Assembly: GCF_001311845.1 (NCBI RefSeq)
Contig: NZ_BBCC01000030.1
Span: forward strand, 1-47,083
Direction of reading: 5' to 3'
From: Desulfosarcina cetonica JCM 12296
GTDB taxonomy: Bacteria > Desulfobacterota > Desulfobacteria > Desulfobacterales > Desulfosarcinaceae
DNA: 47,083 nt
The position numbers were made by a program, and so were the translations under genes. The notes under the pieces are model-generated. The model was not told the DNA's origin. It saw nothing but the letters and a program-made list of their open reading frames with translations, and did no database searches. Positions 8,496 through 18,800 of the stretch are shown one piece after another. Numbering within the stretch: position 1 is the first letter of the stretch; each line of letters starts with the position of its first letter.

Positions 8496-9048
8496 GAACC
8501 AATCCTCCTTTTCGCGTAAAATGAATGTGTGTTGGCTTAAAATGAGGCGATTACCCATCAAACGGTACGACCAAAAACGATGATACGCCCTGCAGCATAA
8601 TATGTGCCCACTGAAGTGAAGATTGTAGCATTAAAAATATATAATTATTTCGGTTAGGAAAAATCGAGATGAACGGATTTGGGAAGATACGGTCGCGAAG
8701 ATGCACCGAGACTGTCGGCAGACGGTCGCATTTGTGCAACCAGATTCGAGGCCGATGGCGTCGAGGTTAATTTTTGTCATTTTTGGCTTGCCAGATGGTG
8801 TATTATAGGATAAGGAGTGCGCCAACAGAGATAGCCTGCCGTTGGCGGGGAATCTGTTTCCCCTACGTCAAGTGGTGTTTGCCCCCCCTCTAAAAAGCGT
8901 AAAGCTGACGTAATTTCTTGAACGCCAAGTGGATTGCTGACCATCATCCAACCGATGTGCCGCCAGGGATCAACTGATTTCCGGGTCTTTGGTGGTGGGT
9001 CAAGTTGTTCGCGGTGGGGGCAGTGATAATGAATAAGTCGAGATAAAA
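8496..9048. other. Divergent intergenic region, 553 bases
   Basis: This region separates the minus-strand Fe-S oxidoreductase from the plus-strand small protein gene. It is AT-rich around 8620-8660, which could hold the promoter of the oxidoreductase, but no convincing -35/-10 pair or sigma-54 site was identified. Short ORFs here lack ribosome sites. Otherwise nothing is seen. Confidence 0.5.
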
Positions 9049-9206
9049 ATGGACGAGAACAAACGTAAACAAATCGAAGCCAAATTAATGCAGCTCTTTA
9101 CCCAGGTCAGCCAGGATCAGGGCGCCGCTGCTTCCGAAAAAACGACCCCCCAGTGGTCAAAGTCATTCGTCGCCGGAAAGGTAAACCCGATTTCCAGGTC
9201 GCCTGA
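9049..9206 (+). CDS. Small basic-tail protein, frame broken by one base
   Basis: As written, the reading from ATG gives MDENKRKQIEAKLMQLFTQ and runs out at 9213 with an unconvincing tail. If one A is restored to the A run at 9137-9142, it continues as SEKNDPPVVKVIRRRKGKPD and stops at 9206, giving 52 residues: an amphipathic helix and a basic RRRKGKPD tail. The KVIRRRKGKPD ending resembles a small uncharacterised protein that I recall from other deltaproteobacteria, so the corrected frame is preferred. The function is unknown. The ribosome site is weak (GAGATAAAA). Confidence 0.5.
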
Positions 9207-9481
9207 AACCTGAAATCGATATCGTTAGCCCATTTGTTTTCCGATTCGCGCATTGCCGGTTCCGAGGGATAACGGTCGACACCCGCATTTCTCATCCCAC
9301 CCACAAGGGAGAGTCAACAGGGCCTCCCCCTGAAAGGTTCGCATTAGACGATCGGTCCATAAATCCATTATGCTCTACATGGTGGAAGATCACCGGAGAC
9401 CATGAAAGCATTGCATGGCCGTCTAAACAGTGGTATCCAGTACTTTTTCAGTCACTGTAACCCATGCGCCGAAGGTATTGA

Positions 9482-10087
9482 ATGGCTATGTCGCAGCCGT
9501 TGATTGCCTGCCACGATTGTGATCTGCTCCACCAAGTCAAAGCGCTTCCCCCGAAATGTACGGCGCGGTGTACCCGTTGCGGCGCATTGCTGTACGTGCA
9601 CGCCCCCGATACCCTTGACCGGACGCTGGCCATCGCCATCACCGGCTTGGTGCTGATGCTGTTGGCCAACATCTACCCATTTCTGTCACTGGAGTCCCAG
9701 GGGACGATACTCGAAACGACCCTGATCACCGGTGTGATCATCCTTTCACAGCAAAGTCCCTTGGGGTTGGCCATTCTGGTTCTGCTCACCAGCATGCTCG
9801 TTCCCTGCATGTTTTTGTTTGCGCTGCTCTATACGTTGGGATCGATGAAAATCGGCAAATCCTTACCGGCCCGAAAGCGGCTGTTCCGGATCGCCCTGAC
9901 CTTAAGACCGTGGAGCATGACCGAGGTGTTTCTGCTGGGGATTCTCGTTTCGGTGGTTAAACTTTCCAAATTGGCCAGCATCATTCCGGGGACGGCCCTG
10001 TTCGCTTTTCTCGCATTGGTGTTCGTGTTGGCGGCGATCAACACAACCCTGGATCCACACGTCATCTGGGAGAAGATGGATCCATGA
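9482..10087 (+). CDS. pqiA: PqiA-family inner membrane protein (first copy)
   Basis: A 201-residue protein with an N-terminal zinc ribbon (CHDC and CTRCG) followed by four hydrophobic segments, the layout of one half of E. coli PqiA/LetA. In E. coli, PqiA and PqiB form an envelope lipid-transport system in which the MCE protein PqiB spans the periplasm. Here the two PqiA halves are separate genes. GAAGG precedes the ATG; a second ATG two codons later is possible. The stop overlaps the next ATG by four bases, showing translational coupling within the pqiA-pqiA-pqiB-pqiC operon. Confidence 0.88.
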   Translation: MAMSQPLIACHDCDLLHQVKALPPKCTARCTRCGALLYVHAPDTLDRTLAIAITGLVLMLLANIYPFLSLESQGTILETTLITGVIILSQQSPLGLAILVLLTSMLVPCMFLFALLYTLGSMKIGKSLPARKRLFRIALTLRPWSMTEVFLLGILVSVVKLSKLASIIPGTALFAFLALVFVLAAINTTLDPHVIWEKMDP

Positions 10088-10746
10088 CCCTATCATCCGA
10101 CGGCCTTAACAAAGGCACCGCTGCGGCTCATGGGCTCTACAACTGCCATATTTGTGGCTTGTTGGTTCGGCGGCCCAAGATACCGGCGTCCCATGTACAC
10201 TGTCCCCGCTGTGGGGGACGGCTGCATCTACGCAAACCCAACAGTATCAGCCGAACCTGGGCCTGTGTGATTGCCGCGATGATTTTTTACATACCGGCCA
10301 ACCTTCTGCCGGTGACGGTGACCACCTACTTGGGCCGCAGTCAGGCGGATACGATCATGAGCGGTGTGATCTATTTCATGAAGTCCGGCTCCTGGGGCAT
10401 CGCGGGGATCATCTTCGTGGCCAGCATCGTGGTTCCCATTGCCAAGTTGATGGTGCTCAGCGGACTGATGTTCTCGGTACAGCGGCGTTCCCGCTGGCGC
10501 CCCCTGGAAAGGGCCCATCTGTATCGCCTTACCGAGACGATCGGACGTTGGTCCATGCTGGACGTATTTGTGGTCACGGTGCTGGTGGCGTTGGTTCGCC
10601 TGGGATATCTCTCCACCATCGAAGCCGGCCCTGGCGTGGTTTATTTCGCAGCCGTTGTCGTCCTCACCATGATTGCCGCCATGACCTTTGATCCAAGACT
10701 GATCTGGGATGCTTTGGAGAAAAACGATGAATCCATCACCGACTGA
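10084..10746 (+). CDS. pqiA: PqiA-family inner membrane protein (second copy)
   Basis: A 220-residue homologue of the preceding gene. It has a zinc ribbon (CHICG and CPRCGG, about residues 21-45), then four membrane segments, with the conserved GRWSMLDVFVV motif between the second and third. It corresponds to the C-terminal half of full-length PqiA. It overlaps the gene before by four bases and pqiB by twenty, so the operon is tightly coupled. It acts in the inner membrane as partner of the MCE protein. The membrane topology is inferred from hydrophobicity alone. Confidence 0.88.
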   Translation: MTLSSDGLNKGTAAAHGLYNCHICGLLVRRPKIPASHVHCPRCGGRLHLRKPNSISRTWACVIAAMIFYIPANLLPVTVTTYLGRSQADTIMSGVIYFMKSGSWGIAGIIFVASIVVPIAKLMVLSGLMFSVQRRSRWRPLERAHLYRLTETIGRWSMLDVFVVTVLVALVRLGYLSTIEAGPGVVYFAAVVVLTMIAAMTFDPRLIWDALEKNDESITD

Positions 10747-12414
10747 CTCGGTTTCCGATTTGCAGGAGGCCGTGCCGGCCCCGGCGATCTCGCGTGGCCG
10801 GCGGTTTTCCATCGTCTGGCTGATTCCCCTGATCGCCGTATTGGTCGGTGGCTGGTTGGCGATCAAGGCCTGGCGTGAAAGTGGTCCCACGATCACCATT
10901 ATGTTCAAATCCGCCGAGGGCTTGGTGCCGGGTAAAACGGAAATCAAGTACAAGGATGTCACGGTCGGCAAGGTCGAGACGATTCAACTCAGCGAGGACC
11001 TTTCCCAGGTATTGGTCACGGCGACCATGAGCCGTGAAGTGGCGAACTATCTTACCCAGGATACGCTTTTTTGGGTTGTCCGGGCCCGGGTGGCGGCTGG
11101 TGAGGTCACCGGGATCAGTACGCTGTTCTCGGGAGCCTACATCGGTGTGGCTCCCGGCACGGAAGGCAAACCGATTTACCGTTTCGATGGTCAGGAAAAA
11201 CCCCCGTCTGTTCTTCCGGACACGCCGGGCCGCAGTTTCACCTCAAGGCGGCGCAGTTGGGCTCACTGGATATCGGATCGCCGGTCTATTACCGTCAGGT
11301 CCGGGTGGGACGCGTGACCAACGTGGACATGGCCAAAGACGGCAGCGGCGTGCTGCTGGAGATTTTTATCGAGGCGCCGTATCACCGGCAAGTGCGGCGG
11401 ACTTCCCGTTTTTACAACGCCAGCGGCTTGAAAATGGATATCAATGCCAACGGCATTCGCATCAACACCGCTTCTCTGGCCAGCCTCCTGGTGGGCGGGA
11501 TCTCATTTTTTACGACGGGAAACATAAAAATAACACCGCCTGCGGCCATGGATCAGGTGTTTACCCTTTACGAAAACCGCGATGCCGCCAATTCGGCGGC
11601 CTACAGTTATCGTGAGTATTATCTGCTCTATTTTCAAGAGAACGTCCGGGGCCTGTCGGCCGGTGCACCGGTCGAGTTTCAGGGCATCAAGATCGGAGAG
11701 GTGGTCAGTGTCAGACTGCTTTTCGATCAGGATCATCTGACATTTAGGATCCCGGTGCTCATCGCCATCGAACCGGATCGCTTCGAGTTCTCCGGCGCAC
11801 AAGCGATCCCGGAGTACAAGGTGGTTGAGGAACTGGTCAAAAAAGGCCTCCGGGCCCAGCAGAGCACCGGCAATCTTTTAACCGGACAAAGTTATGTGAG
11901 CATGAACATCTATCCGGATGCAAAACACCAGGAAATCCTCACCGACGACCTCTATCCCGTGCTGCCGACCATTCCCAATGCGATGGGCGAAATCGCCACC
12001 ACGGCCAGGCGTATATTGGATCGTTTCAACAAGCTGCCGCTGGAGGATACGCTCAAGGATATTCGCGAGGCCGCCCGCCAGGTGACCGAGACCGTCGGAT
12101 CGAAGCGCTTGGAGAGTGCCATCAGCAATATCGATGAGAGTTTTTCGGAATTCCGTAAAGTGAGCACCGCGTTCAACGACGGAACGTTGCCCAAAATCGA
12201 CGTTCTGCTCGATCAGGCCAAGAAAACGCTGTCCCAAGGAGAGACCGCCCTTGCCGAGGCCGGCAACCTGCTCGGTGAAGGGGCGCCCATGGTCCACAAT
12301 CTCAATCGCCTGTTGATGGAACTGCAGGACGCGGTACGGGCTGTCCAGGCCTTGGCCGATTATCTGGAACGTCATCCCGATGCGATTGTTTTTGGGAAAG
12401 GAGACCAGCAATGA
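10727..12414 (+). CDS. pqiB: PqiB-type MCE (MlaD-like) protein, one frameshift
   Basis: The restored product is 562 residues, close to E. coli PqiB (about 546). One N-terminal membrane anchor (FSIVWLIPLIAVLVGGWLAI) is followed by tandem MCE domains, recognisable by GLVPGKTEIKYKDVTVGKV, LGSLDIGSPVYYRQVRVGRV and GLSAGAPVEFQGIKIGEV. A helical region follows, which in PqiB forms the lipid-conducting needle. At 11229-11233 one base is missing: GGCCGCAG should probably read GGCCGGCAG, which joins the frames through QFHLKAAQ. Both halves are well conserved, so a sequencing error is more likely than a pseudogene. The stop overlaps pqiC by four bases. Confidence 0.88.
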
Positions 12415-13055
12415 TGCGGATTCGGTCGTGGTGGATGACGGGTTTGGCGCTGCTGACGGGGTTGACCTGCGGGTGCTGCGCTTTAAGCCCTCCGGTCAAT
12501 TACTACACCCTGAGTGCCATTGCCGCGCCTGCCATCGGCGTTGATGACCAAAACGTCGCCCGCCCCCTTATGATCGGCATTCAACCGGTGGACCTGCCGG
12601 GTTATATCAACCGGTTGCAGATGGTAACCCGTTCCGGGGCCAACCGTGTGTCGGTGTCCGGCCTGAACCGTTGGGCCGACTATCCGGACCGCATGGTGCA
12701 ACAAACCATCGTTGAAAATCTACAGCGGTTGATGCCCCATGCCCGTGTCCTCAATTCACCCTGGCCGTCGGCGATCAAGCCGAATATCATCCTCTCCGTC
12801 CAGTTTTTCGAACTGATCGGCACCGCGGACGGACAGGTGTCCCTTGGGGCGGTCTGGAACCTTTCCGGCGGCGAAGCCGTGGACGGTGCCGAACCGCATC
12901 GAACCGTTCTGGTCGAGCCCATGGCCGGCCATGGCTTCGACGCGTTGGCTGCGGCTCACAGCCGGGTCATCGGAAGCCTGTGTCAATCGATTGCCGAGGC
13001 CGTCAAAAAAGATGGACTCGTAAAAAGCCCGAGATCAAGGCTTGCGAATCCTTAA
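12411..13055 (+). CDS. pqiC: PqiC-family outer-membrane auxiliary (lipo)protein, tail supplied by a repeat
   Basis: A 214-residue protein of the PqiC/ABC-type transport auxiliary (DUF330) family: N-terminal hydrophobic signal with a Cys cluster (TCGCC, residues 19-23), then SPPVNYYTLSA, IGIQPVDLPGYINR and LNRWADYPD, all typical. The lipobox is not textbook, though lipidation at one of the cysteines is plausible. PqiC in E. coli anchors the PqiB needle at the outer membrane. The last 14 residues (DGLVKSPRSRLANP) and the stop codon are encoded by the dispersed repeat starting at 13011, so the native C-terminus has been replaced. It ends the operon. Confidence 0.85.
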   Translation: MMRIRSWWMTGLALLTGLTCGCCALSPPVNYYTLSAIAAPAIGVDDQNVARPLMIGIQPVDLPGYINRLQMVTRSGANRVSVSGLNRWADYPDRMVQQTIVENLQRLMPHARVLNSPWPSAIKPNIILSVQFFELIGTADGQVSLGAVWNLSGGEAVDGAEPHRTVLVEPMAGHGFDALAAAHSRVIGSLCQSIAEAVKKDGLVKSPRSRLANP

Positions 13056-13135
13056 GGAATGAGGCGTACTTGGCGTACGCCGCAGTGACGAAGGATGAAG
13101 CGTAACGCCGATATCGGGCTTTTTACGAATCCGTC
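13011..13135 (+). repeat. Dispersed inverted-repeat element, copy 1
   Basis: A 125-bp unit bounded by about 25-bp inverted ends: left GACTCGTAAAAAGCCCGAGA (a slightly degenerate end), right GATATCGGGCTTTTTACGAA followed by TCCGTC. The middle holds a short palindrome around GGCGTAC/GTACGCC. Three further copies lie at 19843, 26923 and 30674 in the same orientation. This copy overlaps the 3' end of pqiC. It has no coding capacity of its own; the short ORFs across it (for example NADIGLFTNPS) recur only because the DNA repeats. Confidence 0.9.
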
Positions 13136-13297
13136 AAGAAAGATTCCCCGCGCTGACTTCCCCACCCGTGCCCGGCACGATCTCAGTGGGGCTGAAAAAG
13201 GCTGTTGCGCATTAAAAATACAGCGCCCGCCATTGTTTTTATGCGCTTCTCATCCCAAACGATCAACGTTTGCCTGCCTGCCGCCCAAAAAAGGAAG

Positions 13298-13335
13298 CCC
13301 CCAACATGAGGCAGTATCGGACCTCATGTTGGGGG
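13298..13335. other. Perfect 14-bp hairpin
   Basis: CCCCCAACATGAGG at 13298-13311 pairs perfectly with CCTCATGTTGGGGG at 13322-13335 around a ten-base loop. No T run follows, so it is not a standard intrinsic terminator on either strand. It may be a transcript-end or boundary structure between the pqi operon and the corrinoid locus. Confidence 0.6.
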
Positions 13336-13422
13336 ATTTGGAGGAGGGCGTATGATTTTTTGGAAGGTTGAGTGAACATACGCTATATATTTTTCTTGCA
13401 AATCGAGTGCCAATAAAAAATA

Positions 13423-13450
13423 TTGACAATCATCGCTGAACGGGTATTGA
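13423..13450 (+). promoter_or_regulatory. Sigma-70-type promoter for the cobalamin riboswitch transcript
   Basis: A perfect -35 TTGACA at 13423-13428 is followed after 16 bases by TATTGA, a weak -10. Transcription would begin near 13457, exactly where the first riboswitch helix starts. The AT-rich stretch AATAAAAAATA lies just upstream. Confidence 0.5.
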
Positions 13451-13456
13451 TGCGTG

Positions 13457-13663
13457 TTTGGATCGGGTGCTCATAACCGTTTCTTCCCACCACGACGGGG
13501 GATTGAACCGGAAGAGCAGAATAGGGAACCCCGTGGGAATCGGGGACGGGCCCGCCGCTGTAATCGGGGACGAACGCCGCAAAAAAAGCCACTGACCGTT
13601 TCCATGGTCGGGAAGGCGCGGTTGTAGAGTGATCCGTAAGTCAGAAGACCTGCCTGATCCAAA
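13457..13663 (+). promoter_or_regulatory. Cobalamin riboswitch
   Basis: Diagnostic elements occur in order: AATAGGGAACCCCGTGGGAA, CCGCCGCTGTAATCGGGGACG, GCCACTG at 13588-13594, GGGAAGGCGCGG, and the B12 box AAGTCAGAAGACCTGCC at 13638-13654. The closing helix P1 pairs TTTGGATC (13457-13464) with GATCCAAA (13656-13663). It binds adenosyl- or related cobalamin and represses the genes downstream, starting with the BtuB-like receptor. Confidence 0.97.
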
Positions 13664-13726
13664 ATGAGTCGTAACGCGTGGACGGTGTTTGGCTCGTGCT
13701 CATCTTACCGTGGATAAAAAAGGGAC

Positions 13727-13766
13727 ATCCCCGGATCGAATCGTTAATCGGTCCGGGGATTTTTTT
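13727..13766 (+). terminator. Intrinsic terminator of the riboswitch expression platform
   Basis: ATCCCCGG at 13727-13734 pairs with CCGGGGAT at 13753-13760, followed by a run of seven T (13760-13766). It sits between the cobalamin aptamer and the receptor start codon, so B12 binding probably causes premature termination. No anti-terminator pairing was worked out. Confidence 0.85.
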
Positions 13767-13808
13767 CTCCGGACCCACTGCCATGGACGACGAGGAGGGC
13801 CTTGGGTG

Positions 13809-15761
13809 ATGAGAAAATGGGGTGTCTGTTGGATGGTTGCAGGATTGCTGCTGTGGCCGGTTTGCGTTGGCGCGGAATCAACACGTCAAGGTGATAAAGA
13901 TGTTACCGTGTTAGATCCTGTGGTGGTGACGGCAGGCCGAATGGAGGAGAACCGATCGGACGTGTCGAACAACCTAACCGTTATCACCACTGACCAAATC
14001 GAGCAATCCGCTGCGCGTGATTTGGGAGAACTGCTAGGCCAGCAGGGGTTTATGATACGGGAATATATCAATTCTTTATCAACGATCCAGATACGCGGCT
14101 TCAGTACGGACACTTACGGCGAAGAATTGAACGGTTATGTGCTGATCTTGATCGATGGACGTCGTTCTGGAACAGGCGATCTTTCAAAAATAATGCTCGA
14201 TAATATCGAACGCGTGGAAATTATTCGCGGGCCGGGATCTGTCCAATACGGCGCCTCGGCAACGGGGGGCGTCATCAACATCATTACAAAAAAAGGTTAT
14301 GATGGAACCCATTGTTTTGCAGAGGGAACCTTGGGAAGCTGGGGGTACCACAAGGCAAGTGCCGGTGCGTCAGGAACGCTTAAGGATTTTGATTTTTCAT
14401 TCAGCGCCTCCACTGAATCACAGGATGACTACGACACCGCCCAAGGTGAAGTATACCGCAACACCGGTTATGATGCCAAAGATCGTATCAGCATGAGCGC
14501 GGGGTGGACATTTTTGCCAAACCACCACTTTGGATTGACATACAGCGATTATCAGGGGGATGGCGTTGGTAATCCAGGCTATTTTAGCCAGAACGATTTA
14601 GATGATTATGGGGATCATGGCCTGCGCTCGGTCGACGCCGTTTATGACGGACAGACGGACGATGGATCGTTCATCTGGAAACTGCGTTATTTCGATGGCA
14701 GGGAAAAATATGAGGTGTACGATCCGACGTTGTCTTACTTTCGCGAAACAGATCAAAAGGGGGCGCAGGCCCAGTTGACCGCAAAGTGGACGCGCGTCGA
14801 TGTAACCGCCGGATTTGATTGGCTCAACTATGCGATCGAGAATACCTATTCATCTGGAGATAATACGTATGACAGTCCGGCCGCGTTTATCCTTTTGAAA
14901 ACGAAATTCCTGGACGAGAAACTGATATTGTCGTTTGGCGGGAGACATGATTGGTATTCCATCGAGAGCGATCAGGGTGAGCGTATCGATGAAACCAATT
15001 GGTCGACCAGCTTTGGGGCGGTTTACAAAATTACACCCGCCTGGCGGATTCGGACTAACTATGCCGAAGCTTTTAAAATGCCAACCCCTGACCAACTGTT
15101 TATGTACAATGACTACGGTCCGATATGGGGCATTTGGGCCGGAAACCAAGACTTAGATCCCGAAACCAGTCAGACCTATGAAGTCGGAATGGATTACGCC
15201 ACCCGCTTTTTTTCCGCCAGCTTGACCTATTTTACGACGGATTTCGAGGATAAGATTTCATATACTTACATACCAGCGGATAACCTGACCCAATACGAAA
15301 ACGTTGAGGGCGCAACCATCTCCGGAATCGAGGGGACGCTGGATTTCGATATCGGCACTTGGTTCGACTGGTCTTTTAAATTGGCACCTTACCTCTCTTT
15401 TACCCACCTATTTGAATATCGGGATGAGGAGGACGACCAGGACCTCCAATACACGCCCGAATGGACGGCATCTTGCGGCCTTCGTCTCACTTACCGGGAA
15501 ATCGGGCTCATTTCACATCTGAACGTCACCTATACATCTAAACAGGATATAACGGACTACGAAGGCACTGGGGAAACAACGCTCGGCAGCTATACAGTTG
15601 CTGATCTCACCGCTTCCAAAGATCTGTTATCATTTGGAGAATATGGTAATCTTGCGCTAAAGGCCGCTATCCGTAACCTCTTCGACAAGGATTATGCCAC
15701 CATTCAAGGATATCCCATGCCGGGTCGAAGCTTCTACGTGGGATTAAAGTACGAATATTAG
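13809..15761 (+). CDS. btuB: TonB-dependent corrinoid receptor (BtuB-like)
   Basis: A 650-residue outer-membrane beta-barrel receptor. The signal peptide is residues 1 to about 22 (ending CVGAES). A TonB-box-like segment VTVLDPVVVTAG follows, then the plug domain with IQIRGFSTD, ILIDGRRSG and GPGSVQYGASATGGVINI. The C-terminal strand ends in aromatic FYVGLKYEY, the usual BAM signal. The cobalamin riboswitch directly upstream assigns the substrate to cobalamin or another corrinoid. The start ATG lies about ten bases after GAGGAGGG; an in-frame upstream start at 13689 would run through the terminator and is rejected. It opens the corrinoid locus, with the CobN-like gene about 110 bases downstream. 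Confidence 0.92.
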   Translation: MRKWGVCWMVAGLLLWPVCVGAESTRQGDKDVTVLDPVVVTAGRMEENRSDVSNNLTVITTDQIEQSAARDLGELLGQQGFMIREYINSLSTIQIRGFSTDTYGEELNGYVLILIDGRRSGTGDLSKIMLDNIERVEIIRGPGSVQYGASATGGVINIITKKGYDGTHCFAEGTLGSWGYHKASAGASGTLKDFDFSFSASTESQDDYDTAQGEVYRNTGYDAKDRISMSAGWTFLPNHHFGLTYSDYQGDGVGNPGYFSQNDLDDYGDHGLRSVDAVYDGQTDDGSFIWKLRYFDGREKYEVYDPTLSYFRETDQKGAQAQLTAKWTRVDVTAGFDWLNYAIENTYSSGDNTYDSPAAFILLKTKFLDEKLILSFGGRHDWYSIESDQGERIDETNWSTSFGAVYKITPAWRIRTNYAEAFKMPTPDQLFMYNDYGPIWGIWAGNQDLDPETSQTYEVGMDYATRFFSASLTYFTTDFEDKISYTYIPADNLTQYENVEGATISGIEGTLDFDIGTWFDWSFKLAPYLSFTHLFEYRDEEDDQDLQYTPEWTASCGLRLTYREIGLISHLNVTYTSKQDITDYEGTGETTLGSYTVADLTASKDLLSFGEYGNLALKAAIRNLFDKDYATIQGYPMPGRSFYVGLKYEY

Positions 15762-15868
15762 AATCAAATGGTTATAACGGCTTATGATTGAGCCTGTTAA
15801 GATGCTGATATGTTTTAGAAATACGTCCGTCCATTTTTTCTTGTTATCATTGCCGGTTGGAGTCAAAA

Positions 15869-18800
15869 TTGGATATTTTGTTGCGTCTGTTAGGCTGGCG
15901 GAAAGAAATAATTCCGCCAGCCTTAAACGTCGGCCGATGGGTCTGGCTGGTCATTTTACTGCTGCCATTTGGGCTGCCCGCCATTGGTCTGGCTGAAAAA
16001 TTATCCATTCTGGAAGTGGATATCAACAGCTACCAGGTTCATCAGGCCGTCAAGCAGATGGATCTGCCGAAATCCATCCAGGTCCGTTATTTCACCCTCG
16101 CCGATCTGACCGGCGACCCCGCGGCAAAAGCATTCATTGTCGATTCAAAGGTGGTGCTCGTCAACGTGATGATGACGCAGTTGGCCGATTACATGGTCGA
16201 TGAGGGGCTCATGGACGGCCGCCGGGTGTATGCCCTCAACCGTGCCGGGGATACCGAGGGCCTGGCGAAAAAGGGCTTTCGATTCGATGCGGCGATCATG
16301 GATTACTACCATCACCGCAGCGTGCCCAACCTGGTCAGCCTGGTCAGCCTGGCCGTGAACCGGCATGTGGATGCGTCGGTCTCCTTCAAGCCGCTGGAGA
16401 AGGTTCCCGAGGTCTGCATCCACCATCCGGATGCCCCAGCGCTGTTTACCGAACTGGCCGCGTTCAATCAGTGGAATGCCGCCCGCAGGATCATGATCCC
16501 GGCCATCCACGGGTGGGAATCCTCTTCTACGGCACGACCCTGAAGGAAGGGCAGGTGGAAGCCGCCGATGCGCTGATCCGGCAATTGGAGGCGGCCGGTT
16601 TCAACGTGCTGCCCTGTTTCGGGCCGGTGCAGCCGATCTTCGAGCGCTATCTCAAACCGGTATCCGGCGAATCGCCGGTGGACCTGCTGCTGGCCTTCAG
16701 CATGAAATTCTCCTCCGGCATCAACGATGATATTCGCTCGGCCCTGGCTGCCCTGAACGTGCCCGTCTTCAATGTGATCCGGCCCTATGCGGAAACCATC
16801 GAAGCCTGGCGGCAAAGCGATGTGGGGCTGGGACCCATGGAAACGGTGTGGGCCGTGGCCACGCCCGAGTTTTCCGGTGCCATCGAACCGACCGTCCTGA
16901 TCGGCAAAAAGGAGATCGTCGACAAGCAAACCGGCCGACACCTCTTTGTGTACGAAACCATCCAGGAGACCATCGATTTTCTCATCCCGCGCCTTAAGAA
17001 ATGGATCGCCCTGCAACGCATGCCCAACGCCGAAAAGAAAGTCGCCATCATTTACTACAACCACAGCCAGGGCAAGCAGAACATCGCCGCCGCCTACCTG
17101 AATGTCTTCCGCAGCCTGCAGTTCATCCTGACGCGCATGCAAAAGGACGGTTATGCCATCGAGAGACCGGATGCGCTTACCGAGGAGAAAATCCAGCAAT
17201 GGATTTTAGACGGCGCCCGCAACGTCGGTTCGTGGGCTCCCGGCGAACTGGACGCCCTTTTGGCCGCCGGCGAGGCGGAGACGGTCTCCCTGACCGAATA
17301 CCAGACCTGGTTCGACCGCCTGCCCGAGGCCTTCCGCAAACCGGTGCTCGATCAATGGGGGCGGCCGGAGGATTGCACGATCATGACCAAGGATGACCGG
17401 CTGGTTTTCCCCATGGTCAAATTGGGCAACGTGGTGCTCTTGCCCGAACCGGCCCGCGGCTGGACCGACGATCCCATGAAACTCTACCATGACACCACCC
17501 TTTATCCCCACCACCAGTACATCGCCGCCTACCTCTGGCTGGCAGAGAAGTTCCACGCCGACGCCATGATTCACCTGGGCACCCACGCCACCTACGAGTG
17601 GTTGCCCGGCAAGCAGGCCGGGCTGGTCCCCTGGGATCCGCCCGAGATCATGACCGGCGCGATTCCCAACCTCTATCCCTACATCGTGGACGATATCGGG
17701 GAAGGCATCGAGGCCAAGCGCCGGGGCCGGGGCGTGATCCTCGACCATCTGACGCCGCCCATGAAGGAGGCCGACCTGCACCATGAATACCGGAAACTCC
17801 ACGATCTCTTTCACCAGTATGAGATCGCCTGGGCCAACGGCAGCGAGACCGTCGAGGAATACATGCAGCAGATGCGAGGCCTGGTGGAGCAGACCGGGAT
17901 CGCCAAGGATCTTTCCATCACCACCATGGACGATGCGGCCATGGAAAAGATTCACCTTTACCTGCACGAAATCGATACCAACTCGCTGCCCTACGGTCTG
18001 CACACCTACGGCAAACCCTACGATAGCGATGCGGCCGATGAGACCGTTCGCCTGATCCTGCAGCAGAATCCCACGGCGGATCGGTCCCAGGTGGCCCGGG
18101 ACCTCGGCGACTCACCGATCCGCGAAATGGACAACCTGATGCGCGGCTTAAACGGTGCGTATGTCCCGGCCGGCGAGGGCAACGATCCGTTGCGCAACCT
18201 GGCCGCGATCCCGACGGGAAGAGACTTTTACGGCTTCTCACCGGCCAAGGTGCCTTCCAAGGCCGCCTGGGAGATCGGCAAGCGGGCCGCCGAGCAGATG
18301 ATTGCCGAGAAATTGAAGAAAGAAGGCCGCTATCCGCAAAAGGTCGGGGTGGTGCTCTGGGCCACGGAAACCACGCGCAACGAGGGAGTGAATGAGAGCA
18401 CGATTCTTTACCTGATGGGAGTTACACCGGTCTGGGACGCCACCGAACGGGTGACCGGCAGCCGGGTGATTCCCGGCGCACAATTGGGCCGTCCGCGCAT
18501 CGATGTGCTGATCAATCCCTCGGGCCTTTACCGGGATATGTTTCCCAACAAACTGGTTTTTCTGGACGAAGCCGTCCAGAAGGCCATGCTGCAGACCGAT
18601 ATCGACAATTTTCTCAGCCGCAATCAGGCACTATCAAGGAGACGCTGATGGCCTCGGGCATGGATGCAAACGAAGCCGAGGTACAGTCGCGTTTTCGCAT
18701 CTTTACCGAAAAGCCCGGCTCCTATGGCAACGGGGTGGAAGAGATGATCGGCGCCTCGGGCCTGTGGGAGAACGACGAGGCGGTCAGCAACGTTTACCTC

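Noticed and set aside
18621..18660. Programmed frameshift or natural split of the CobN-like gene
   Set aside because: A neat start codon follows the break, but the flanking sequence joins seamlessly with one added base, and many unrelated genes here show the same kind of lesion. A base error is simpler.
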